A stretch of DNA of 20,121 nucleotides from the NCBI GenBank assembly GCA_903915485.1, contig CAIWTC010000564.1, forward strand, positions 1-20,121, in the 5' to 3' direction. Below, in pieces: positions 12,894 to 20,121 of this stretch. The DNA is from an uncultured Ignavibacteriales bacterium. Its GTDB lineage: Bacteria; Bacteroidota; Ignavibacteria; Ignavibacteriales; Ignavibacteriaceae. The notes below the pieces were generated by a model, which saw only the letters and a list, made by a program, of their open reading frames with translations, was not told the origin of the DNA and searched no databases. Position 1 is the stretch's first letter. Every line of letters begins with the position of its first letter. A program made the position numbers and the translations under genes.

Positions 12894-15824
12894 GTGAATA
12901 AGTATTTTTCATTTTTAGCAACATGCATTCTTGTTATTTCATTACAAGTAAGCGCACAAACTTCTTCAGATACTGTTATAATTCAAACATCATTTGAACA
13001 AACAGACACCGCACCCTATTCGACCGGAGCAATCAATGGTAAATATTCTTGGGGAATTACTTCGGGCAATGCAGAAGTACTTGCCGATACAACTGCATTA
13101 TTTGGCAGTCAAGGTTTGTCAATCAGTTCAAACAATTCTATACTCGCGGTATCTCACAATCCTTATAGCGGAAAAGTAAAAGGTGTTACCGGTTCTGTTT
13201 ATTTTGACTTCCGAATTAAAATTAACTCTCTTTCCTTAAAAGAATTTACTGTTAATGGATTTGATCAATTTGGAGGAAGTTCAAAAAGAAGTTTCATGAT
13301 CGATTTTACAATACCTACTAATGATACTGGGAGTGTAAGGATTTGGACAGGGTCGACCAAATACAGAGTAGGCGGTTATAAACTTAATAAATGGATGAGA
13401 ATATCAGGAAAGGTTTTCTATGACTTATCTACATATCAGGTTGTTCTTAATCAGGGTGCAGTAAATTCGGCAAATTTCAGAGATGCCTATACTCCTACCG
13501 CAAGTGGAACAAGACCTGCAAATATAAAGGAATATCATCAATTATTATTTAACTTCGGTGCCGATACTTATTTGGGCACCTGTAATGTGTCAATAGATTC
13601 TTTATATGTCGGGAAAAATCCTATCAATGATATTAAGTTTAATGAACCGGTAGTTTATTATACACTCGCGGTAACTCAGCCTGCAGCAGGTACAATTACT
13701 CTGACCCCCTCTCAAACCAGTTATATTGCAGGAACTTTAGTCTCGGCAAAATTAACATTACCAATAGGATATAAAAACTATGGGTGGAGTGGCGCAGCTA
13801 GCGGAACAGATTCAATTGTATCATTTAATTTAAATTCAAACGCTACTCTAACTGCGAATGTAAGCATCGATTCTATTTCACCTCCAAAACTGTGCACTGT
13901 TACCGTAGTACAACCTTCAGTGGGAACAATTACGGTCTCGCCATATTTCCCTACGGGCTATGTAGGAATGAAAGATACTGCTACATTAACTTTACCAGGT
14001 GGCTACATTAATATGGGGTGGACAGGTTCACTGGCAGGTAATGAATTAGTTAAAACTTTTATTCTAAGTGGAGATGTAAACATAAGCGCATTAGTATCTT
14101 TAGATACGGCAGTCATTCCGGACGGCAAAAGAAAAACTTGTTCTAGCACTGCGGAATTCAAATCAGCACTTACCAACGCGGCCCCGGGGGATACTATTGA
14201 ACTTACTGACGGTGTTTATAATAATGGCGGGATTACTCTTCTCAAGAGCGGAACGGCACTCAGACCAATACTAATAAGAGCCCAAAATAGAGGCAAGGTT
14301 GAGTTGACAGGTGGTTCATATTTTATTTGCCACCAAATTGCGTATGTTACCATCGAAGGTTTTGTTTTCACAAGCACTGATGTTACTGCAATCAAAACCG
14401 AGAGTTGTAATCATGTTAGGATTACCCGCAACACATTCAGATTAAATGAAACAACTTCTAGTAAGTGGATACTGATTGGCGGGACATACAACCTTACTGA
14501 GCCAATGACTGACCATAATAGAATTGACCATAATCTTTTTGAAGAAAAACACCAACTTGGGAACTACATTTGCATTGATGGATCTCCACAACCAAATTCT
14601 AAAATATCGCAATATGATATGATTGACCATAATTATTTTAAGAACATCGGTCCACGCGCTACCAATGAAATGGAAGCAGTAAGAATGGGTGTCAGTTATA
14701 TGACCCAAACCAGTGCTTTCCTCACCTTTGAATATAACCTTATGGAAAATTGTGACGGCGACCCCGAATTTGTATCTGTAAAAAGTTGTGATAATATAAT
14801 CAGGAATAATACTTTCATTTCTTCCCAAGGGACAGTATGTTTAAGGGCGGGCAACAGAACATCTGTTTACAATAATTTCTTCTTAGGCAGAGGTAAAGAC
14901 AGCACCGGCGGTGTGCGGGCATATGGAGATGACCATTTAATTTATAATAATTATTTTGAAGGGTTAAAAGGGTTCAGGTGGGATGCGGCGCTTACTATAA
15001 CGAATGGTGATGTTGACTCAGGTAGCACCAGTTATTCATCCCATTTCAGACCTAGAAGAATTTCATTCGTCAACAATACTCTTGTAAACAATTTTAGTAA
15101 TTTCGATTTTGGATACACCAACTCAGGGAATTATGGGAAACCGCCTTCAGATATAACCATTGCCAACAATATCGTTGTTCCTCAAAATAACCAAGTGATT
15201 ATTTACAACACTGCCCCGTTAAACTCTTACTGGAAGAATAATATTATTTATTTAGGACAGTCCGCAACGCTAGGAATTGCACTCCCCTATTCACAGGCAA
15301 GAAACATTGACCCAAAACTTGTGCAAGTCGACAGTATTTGGCGCCTCTCCGCAAATAGTCCAGCCATCGATTCATCAGAATTTTATTCTTTTGTGATTAA
15401 TGATGTAGACGGGCAAACAAGAATTGGCACTAATGATATAGGCGCTGATGAGTATTCATCATCAACTATAATTAATCGACCACTAACTCCTTCTGATGTC
15501 GGGCCCAACAGTTCCGATATGGTTTCCTCCATTAATGAGAATAACAATTTATCCGAAAAAAAGAATTGCCATTTAATCCGGAATTACCCTAATCCATTTA
15601 ATCCAAGTACAAAAATCAATTATGTTGTTGGGATTAATGAGCATGTTAAAATAACTGTTTTCAACTCACTTGGTCAGTCAGTGAGAACATTAAAAGATGA
15701 TTATCAAACAAGAGGTGTTTACCAGATTAACTTTAATGCAGCAAATCTCCCTTCAGGAATTTACATTGTTCAGTTAATGACATCTTCAGGAATTGATTCA
15801 CAAAAGATATTACTGATAAAATAG
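12894..15824 (+). CDS. secreted PL6-type polysaccharide lyase (chondroitinase B / alginate lyase-like) with T9SS sorting domain
   Basis: The 976-residue protein starts with GTG, preceded by AAGG at 12884-12887. Residues 1-22 are a signal peptide (ending QVSAQ). Residues 25-245 look like a beta-sandwich, perhaps carbohydrate binding. Residues 255-326 and 333-405 are two copies of a Bacterial_repeat-like domain (Y/C-T-V-x-x-P-G-T-I-T-x-x-P ... GWxG). Residues 412-850 form a right-handed beta-helix of the PL6 family, which cleaves uronic-acid polysaccharides by beta-elimination. The likely catalytic pair is K630 (VSVKSC) and R651 (CLRAGN). Their spacing of 21 equals that of Lys250 and Arg271 in chondroitinase B. 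D623 and E625 fall where that enzyme has two Ca2+-binding acids, and NEMEAVRMG at 591 supplies the Asn region. Residues 895-976 are a T9SS sorting domain (YPNPFNPSTKI). The substrate, chondroitin/dermatan or alginate, cannot be decided. Confidence 0.82.
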   Translation: MNKYFSFLATCILVISLQVSAQTSSDTVIIQTSFEQTDTAPYSTGAINGKYSWGITSGNAEVLADTTALFGSQGLSISSNNSILAVSHNPYSGKVKGVTGSVYFDFRIKINSLSLKEFTVNGFDQFGGSSKRSFMIDFTIPTNDTGSVRIWTGSTKYRVGGYKLNKWMRISGKVFYDLSTYQVVLNQGAVNSANFRDAYTPTASGTRPANIKEYHQLLFNFGADTYLGTCNVSIDSLYVGKNPINDIKFNEPVVYYTLAVTQPAAGTITLTPSQTSYIAGTLVSAKLTLPIGYKNYGWSGAASGTDSIVSFNLNSNATLTANVSIDSISPPKLCTVTVVQPSVGTITVSPYFPTGYVGMKDTATLTLPGGYINMGWTGSLAGNELVKTFILSGDVNISALVSLDTAVIPDGKRKTCSSTAEFKSALTNAAPGDTIELTDGVYNNGGITLLKSGTALRPILIRAQNRGKVELTGGSYFICHQIAYVTIEGFVFTSTDVTAIKTESCNHVRITRNTFRLNETTSSKWILIGGTYNLTEPMTDHNRIDHNLFEEKHQLGNYICIDGSPQPNSKISQYDMIDHNYFKNIGPRATNEMEAVRMGVSYMTQTSAFLTFEYNLMENCDGDPEFVSVKSCDNIIRNNTFISSQGTVCLRAGNRTSVYNNFFLGRGKDSTGGVRAYGDDHLIYNNYFEGLKGFRWDAALTITNGDVDSGSTSYSSHFRPRRISFVNNTLVNNFSNFDFGYTNSGNYGKPPSDITIANNIVVPQNNQVIIYNTAPLNSYWKNNIIYLGQSATLGIALPYSQARNIDPKLVQVDSIWRLSANSPAIDSSEFYSFVINDVDGQTRIGTNDIGADEYSSSTIINRPLTPSDVGPNSSDMVSSINENNNLSEKKNCHLIRNYPNPFNPSTKINYVVGINEHVKITVFNSLGQSVRTLKDDYQTRGVYQINFNAANLPSGIYIVQLMTSSGIDSQKILLIK

Positions 15825-15833
15825 TTTTTTGTT

Positions 15834-15868
15834 TATTGGCTTAGAGAAATCTAGGCCAATATTTTTTT
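15834..15868 (+). terminator. intrinsic terminator of the PL6 lyase gene
   Basis: A 12-bp stem with one G-T pair, tattggcttaga (15834-15845) and tctaggccaata (15850-15861), is closed by a GAAA tetraloop and followed by seven T (15862-15868). It works for plus-strand transcripts only; the minus-strand side lacks a T-run. The stop codon of the opposing kinase gene (15851-15853) lies inside the stem. Confidence 0.88.
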
Positions 15869-18800
15869 CAGTAAATTCATAAGTTCATTAGGCTTAAACG
15901 GTTTAGAGATATAATAGTCCAAACCTTCTTTTAAGAATTCAGTCTTATCACTTTCCATCGCAAAAGCTGTCAAGGCAATTACGGGCACCTCAGCATAACC
16001 GGGGAACTCCCTTATAAGTTTTGTGAGAGTAATTCCATCCATTTCCCGGCCTAAATTAATGTCCATCAGGATACAATCATATTTTTTTAGTTTTACAGCG
16101 CTTAATGCTTGCTTAGAATTAACTGCTATTGTTAACTTAAAACTATCGCTTACCACCATATTCACATATTGCTGCGATACAAAATCATCCTCAACATATA
16201 ATATATGAGGAATCTCTCCGGCGTTAACAGACTCGGCTATTATTACAGGAGTTGATTCTTCAACCGGTTTATTTATGAATCCGTCAATTGCTTTATTAAA
16301 TGGTAAAGAAACTATAAATGTGGAGCCTTTCCCAACAATGCTTTCCATTAGAAGAGTTCCTCCTAATATTTCAGTAAACCGCTTTGAAATTGATAGACCT
16401 AATCCGGTCCCTTCGAAACTTCTTCCCAGTCCTTCGCTTGCTTGCCTGAACTCATGCCAGATTACATCAGCTTTTTCAGCAGGGATACCACATCCTGTAT
16501 CTATAACTTCAATTTTGATTTCATTTCCCAAGACAGTTGTTTTAACCTCAACAATCCCCTCTTCCGTAAATTTTACTGCATTATTAACTAAATTATTTAG
16601 AATACTATTCAGTAAACCTGAGTCAATATTTAAGGTTATTTCTGAATGTGAATAATTCGACATTAACTTCAACCCTTTGAGTTCTGCTGTCTTCGAAAAT
16701 ACATTCACTACATCTTCTATAACAGGGACAATATTTTCTATTTTATTGTTAGGAATAATTTTATCTGATTCAAGTTTTGAAAATGTTAGAATCAGGTTAA
16801 GAGTTTCAAGCAGCCTAATACCGCTTGAATGAATAGTATCCGCCATTCCGGAAAGATGAGTATTGTCTGATATTTGGTCGGATAACAGTTCCGAGAATCC
16901 GAGTATTCCAATTAATGGCGTGCGTAATTCATGGCTCATATTAGCAAAAAAACTTGATTTTGCTTTATTCATTTCTTCAGCTTTAATTTTAGCTAAAATA
17001 ACTTCCCCTTGTGCTGCTTTTTCTTCAGTAATGTCATGAATTATCCCAAACAGAGTATTGTTCTCGATGTCATATTCAGCCAAAGAATGAATATCTCTAA
17101 TAAGTCCGTCGCTAACTCTCTTTATCTTAAATTCAAGGTCGTATGGTTTACCGTGCTTAACTAAATCTGTTATTGCTTTATCCATATATCCACGATATTC
17201 CTCAAGAGGGACCATCATAACGTGTTCCATTCCTCCGTCAAAATCTTTATCAAATCCATAGATTCGCTTCGAACCGTCAGATGCATGAAACACCTTATTA
17301 TTTAAGTCCAAACGCCAGTGCCCAATATTTGCAATGCTTTCGCTTCTCTTGAAGTTAGATTCACTTTCAATAATTTTCTGAGTAATCATTTTCTTTTCAG
17401 CGATGTTCCAGGCAAGTTCAGCGAACTCTGCGACTAAAGAAATATCTTCTGTCCTATAATTCTCCTCTTTATTCCCAACACCAAGTATCGCAACTATGTT
17501 TTGCCCTCTGAATATCGGGACAACCAACTGCCTATGTACTTCGGCATGTCCCGGGGGCAAACCTTTTTTTGTTTCTAAATTCTTGTAATCATTGTGAATT
17601 ATGGCTTTGCGTTCGCGCACGCAGTCAGCCCATACACCCGCCATATCCAGATTGTAATGCTGACCTTTTCCTGCGGCCGTGCAAAAATATTTTGTTGTTG
17701 CCGTTGACCACGCCTGAAGACATAATGTTTTCTGATCTTCCTCCAGTGTATGATAAAAACCAATCTTACTGTCGGTAATGTCGCATACATAATCTAGAGT
17801 TTCAATAAATAATTCCTCAAGATTATGGTCCGCAGCAAATCTCATTAGATGCAGTCTGGCATTGGTCAAGTCTTCAACTTTCTTTTTTTCGGTGATATCC
17901 GTTAATACCCCGATAACGCCGCTTGAATTAGTGTAGTCAAAATATTCACTGTTGATACTGCCATAAAAAGAGGTGCCATCTTTGTGGACCATTTTTAGTG
18001 CATAGTTTTTAATTCCTTGTTTTTCAATATTGCTTTTATGAAATAATTGAACAGCCTCTTGTCTTTTTGTTTTATGGACAAGTTCAAAAAAATTAGCCCC
18101 AATTACTTCAACCTCTCTGTATCCGAATATTCTTTCAATTGACTTAGATAAATAAGTGATTTGTCCGGTCAACTCAACAATAAATATCAAACTTCCTATT
18201 TGCTCGGAAATGCACTTAAACTTTGCCTGGTTTTCAATTAGTGCTTCTTGAGCCAATTTCTTTTCAGTAATGTCCTGGAAGGTTATAGCGAATCTTCCTT
18301 TTGTAGAAGAAAACACATTAAGAGATAAATGTTTTTCTACTTGGGGTATATATAATTCGTAATTTTTAGGTATACCGGTTTCGGATACTTCAATAATTTC
18401 CTCAATGTCAGATGGCAGAAAATAATTCGCCAGCCTGGAAATCGGTACTCCGGCAATATTTTCTTTTTGCACATTGAACAGTACTTCAAATTTATCGTTT
18501 ACATCAATTATTTTATAATCATGAACATTTCCGAGGCTATCATAAATAATTTCATAATCAGCAAAACCCTCCGACATCGAATCATATAGATTTTGAAAAC
18601 GATTCCTGCTTTTCTCAAGAGTCAATTTCATTCTCTCAGCCTCAGTTTTATCTGAAAGGATAATCAGTATTCCTGATAAATTATTATCATCTCCCTTTAA
18701 TACACTTATACTTCCTGAAACTAGAGCTAAAGAACCGTCGCTATTATGCAGCGCATAATTATCAGCAAAGACAAAAGTTTTTTGAGATGATAAAACATTT

Positions 18801-20020
18801 TCAAAACACAGCCTAAATGAAAATTTATCGTTTGTTAAAGAGACAAGGTTTATCAAATCATTGATGTTCCCGGCTTCAAATTCACTTACCCCCTTCCGGA
18901 GTAATTGTTCCGCACTGTTGTTAAAAGTTCTTACAATTCCATTCATGTCAAATGTAATTACGGCATCCTCCATATTAGTAAGGATATTTTTTAACTCTTG
19001 ATGCTCTATACTAGCGGCAACACTTTCGAGATAAAGTGTTTTATATATTTGCTTCTGCCTTGTTGCTTTGTAAAGCACTAACATTCCGCCAATTATGATT
19101 AGGAATGCTAATGTAGAAGAACCTTCATATATTAAGTTTGAATAAAACGACCCATTAATTTCAGATAAATCGATTTTGTTTACTAAAATCCAATTCGTGT
19201 TTTTTATATTATCAAAATTATACAGGCAGTTAATACCTCTATAATCCTTACCCACATACGCATATTTTTCATTGTGTTTTGCAAGTGAATTGTATTCCGT
19301 TAATAGCGATGCATATTCCGAATTATTTAGTTTACTTTTATCAGTAAATTTTAGAGGTGATAGAATGAGCGGGTGATTATCCTCATATTTTAAGAGAAAC
19401 GATTCATCTGAATTATACTCACCGGCTAATGATCCTAGCAATTTCCCTATTGCATTCTTAACATCAGCCATGGGTATTACATATCCGAATTGGCGTCCGT
19501 TAATTTCGCAGGGAGCAATGAATGAAACTATATATGAACTATCATCAGCGATACTTATCTCAGGATGAGTACCGCTTCCTGAGTAATGGTTGATTAAATT
19601 TTTGATTATTGATTGATACTTATTATTACTTTTATTATCTGTTCCTAAAAGTATATTCCCTTTAATATCAGTTAGGGATACATTATCGGCAGTCATATCG
19701 GCACCTGCTCTTTGCAATCTTTTGAGCAGTAAGTTTTTAACAGTATCAGCATTCTCATTCTGAAATGATGACAAGAGTTGCTTTGTTCGATCAGAGGTAA
19801 GAAAAGTTTTTATTTCAGACATCTCTTCATCGACCCAGTCAGAGAGTCTTTCATTCTTAAGATGTGCAAATGATTTTAATATTTTATTTGACTGTGTTTT
19901 GTGCTCTTCTATTCCCGGGAAAAGTCGAATAAAAAGAAAAGCCATAATCCATAAGGTGGAAAATATTCCATATAGTACAAATACTTTTTTATAGTTTCCG
20001 GCAGAACCGCTTTCAATCAT
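15851..20020 (-). CDS. hybrid sensor histidine kinase with Cache-like, PAS, GAF, HisKA, HATPase and receiver domains
   Basis: The 1389-residue inner-membrane protein has TM1 at about 13-35, a periplasmic sensor region at 36-298 that looks like a double Cache domain, and TM2 at about 301-319. PAS domains follow at roughly 340-455, 470-585, 595-712 and 888-1000 (the last three ending in the usual DITEKK/DITEEK). A GAF domain lies at 720-878. The kinase core has the H box NMSHELRTP with His1030, N box NNLVNNAVKF at 1142-1151, G1 box DTGCGIP at 1174-1180 and G2 EGTGLGLS at 1203-1210. A C-terminal receiver domain (1272-1388) has acidic residues YVEDD, phosphoacceptor D1320 in ILMDINLG, and K1373 in ISKPF. 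It lacks a DNA-binding domain and so must signal through a separate phosphotransfer or response protein. The ligand is unknown. It is convergent with the PL6 gene, and no clear Shine-Dalgarno sequence precedes the ATG at 20020. Confidence 0.95.
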   Translation of the reverse strand: MIESGSAGNYKKVFVLYGIFSTLWIMAFLFIRLFPGIEEHKTQSNKILKSFAHLKNERLSDWVDEEMSEIKTFLTSDRTKQLLSSFQNENADTVKNLLLKRLQRAGADMTADNVSLTDIKGNILLGTDNKSNNKYQSIIKNLINHYSGSGTHPEISIADDSSYIVSFIAPCEINGRQFGYVIPMADVKNAIGKLLGSLAGEYNSDESFLLKYEDNHPLILSPLKFTDKSKLNNSEYASLLTEYNSLAKHNEKYAYVGKDYRGINCLYNFDNIKNTNWILVNKIDLSEINGSFYSNLIYEGSSTLAFLIIIGGMLVLYKATRQKQIYKTLYLESVAASIEHQELKNILTNMEDAVITFDMNGIVRTFNNSAEQLLRKGVSEFEAGNINDLINLVSLTNDKFSFRLCFENVLSSQKTFVFADNYALHNSDGSLALVSGSISVLKGDDNNLSGILIILSDKTEAERMKLTLEKSRNRFQNLYDSMSEGFADYEIIYDSLGNVHDYKIIDVNDKFEVLFNVQKENIAGVPISRLANYFLPSDIEEIIEVSETGIPKNYELYIPQVEKHLSLNVFSSTKGRFAITFQDITEKKLAQEALIENQAKFKCISEQIGSLIFIVELTGQITYLSKSIERIFGYREVEVIGANFFELVHKTKRQEAVQLFHKSNIEKQGIKNYALKMVHKDGTSFYGSINSEYFDYTNSSGVIGVLTDITEKKKVEDLTNARLHLMRFAADHNLEELFIETLDYVCDITDSKIGFYHTLEEDQKTLCLQAWSTATTKYFCTAAGKGQHYNLDMAGVWADCVRERKAIIHNDYKNLETKKGLPPGHAEVHRQLVVPIFRGQNIVAILGVGNKEENYRTEDISLVAEFAELAWNIAEKKMITQKIIESESNFKRSESIANIGHWRLDLNNKVFHASDGSKRIYGFDKDFDGGMEHVMMVPLEEYRGYMDKAITDLVKHGKPYDLEFKIKRVSDGLIRDIHSLAEYDIENNTLFGIIHDITEEKAAQGEVILAKIKAEEMNKAKSSFFANMSHELRTPLIGILGFSELLSDQISDNTHLSGMADTIHSSGIRLLETLNLILTFSKLESDKIIPNNKIENIVPVIEDVVNVFSKTAELKGLKLMSNYSHSEITLNIDSGLLNSILNNLVNNAVKFTEEGIVEVKTTVLGNEIKIEVIDTGCGIPAEKADVIWHEFRQASEGLGRSFEGTGLGLSISKRFTEILGGTLLMESIVGKGSTFIVSLPFNKAIDGFINKPVEESTPVIIAESVNAGEIPHILYVEDDFVSQQYVNMVVSDSFKLTIAVNSKQALSAVKLKKYDCILMDINLGREMDGITLTKLIREFPGYAEVPVIALTAFAMESDKTEFLKEGLDYYISKPFKPNELMNLLKKILA

Positions 20021-20121
20021 AATGCTAGAGTTTCTATGATGATGATTAAGTGAGCTATTATTTATGTATCTATAATAAATACAGAGATTGATTGGATAGA
20101 TAATAAAGAATAATATTATCC

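Noticed and set aside
14442..14828. 128-residue minus-strand ORF inside the PL6 gene
   Set aside because: Antisense shadow of a clearly coding region with PL6 motifs; no start signal or recognisable domain.
16275..16655. 126-residue plus-strand ORF inside the kinase gene
   Set aside because: Lies opposite the HATPase-coding part of the kinase. Its open frame follows from codon use on the other strand.
1..20121. CRISPR array, tRNA, rRNA, IS element or attachment site
   Set aside because: I saw no regularly spaced repeats, tRNA- or rRNA-like segments, transposase motifs or paired terminal repeats on reading both strands. A covariance-model or repeat search would be more sensitive.

Overview
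The window most likely comes from an Ignavibacteria-type bacterium (Bacteroidota/Chlorobiota/Ignavibacteriota lineage), probably an anaerobe or facultative anaerobe. Three things point there: two large secreted proteins end in a type IX secretion (T9SS) sorting domain of the 'PNPFNPSTKI' type, the DNA is AT-rich, and there is a DUF3127 protein of the kind seen in Bacteroidetes and relatives. No rRNA, tRNA, IS element, CRISPR array or phage gene was seen. The taxonomic placement is inference.

Layout, left to right. Positions 1-1004, minus strand: cmk followed by ispH, which runs off the left edge. Positions 1154-3594, minus strand: hydG then hydE, two radical-SAM maturases of the [FeFe]-hydrogenase H-cluster. 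Positions 3783-5141, minus strand: trpB2, a TrpB2-type tryptophan synthase beta chain with a good stem-loop terminator and a long, structured upstream leader. Positions 5477-6223, minus strand: an exported BPL_N / glutamine-amidotransferase-like protein. Positions 6605-9589, plus strand: a 994-residue secreted protein with an N-formylglutamate-amidohydrolase-like head, a long beta-rich repeat region and a T9SS tail. Positions 9645-9980, minus strand: a DUF3127 OB-fold-like protein with an SSB-like acidic tail. Positions 10120-12742, plus strand: an aspartate ammonia-lyase gene overlapping hydF, the scaffold GTPase of H-cluster assembly. Positions 12894-15824, plus strand: a secreted PL6 (chondroitinase B/alginate lyase-like) polysaccharide lyase with a T9SS tail. 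Positions 15851-20020, minus strand: a 1389-residue hybrid sensor histidine kinase.

How the genes work together. HydG, HydE and HydF are the complete set of dedicated H-cluster maturases, so the organism should make an active [FeFe]-hydrogenase. The hydrogenase structural genes are not in the window. The maturases form two divergent blocks (hydGE leftward, aspA-hydF rightward) separated by about 6.5 kb of unrelated genes. The aspartase gene is translationally coupled to hydF, which fits a supply role, perhaps ammonia for the bridging dithiomethylamine ligand; this is a hypothesis. The two T9SS proteins and the PL6 lyase suggest extracellular breakdown of polymers (uronic-acid polysaccharides and possibly N-acyl amino acids or peptides). 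The sensor kinase sits convergently beside the lyase but has no DNA-binding output domain of its own.

The window holds no single clearly new multi-gene system. The points most worth following are the split hyd locus with its coupled aspartase, the secreted amidohydrolase-like fusion protein, and the small structured leader before trpB2.
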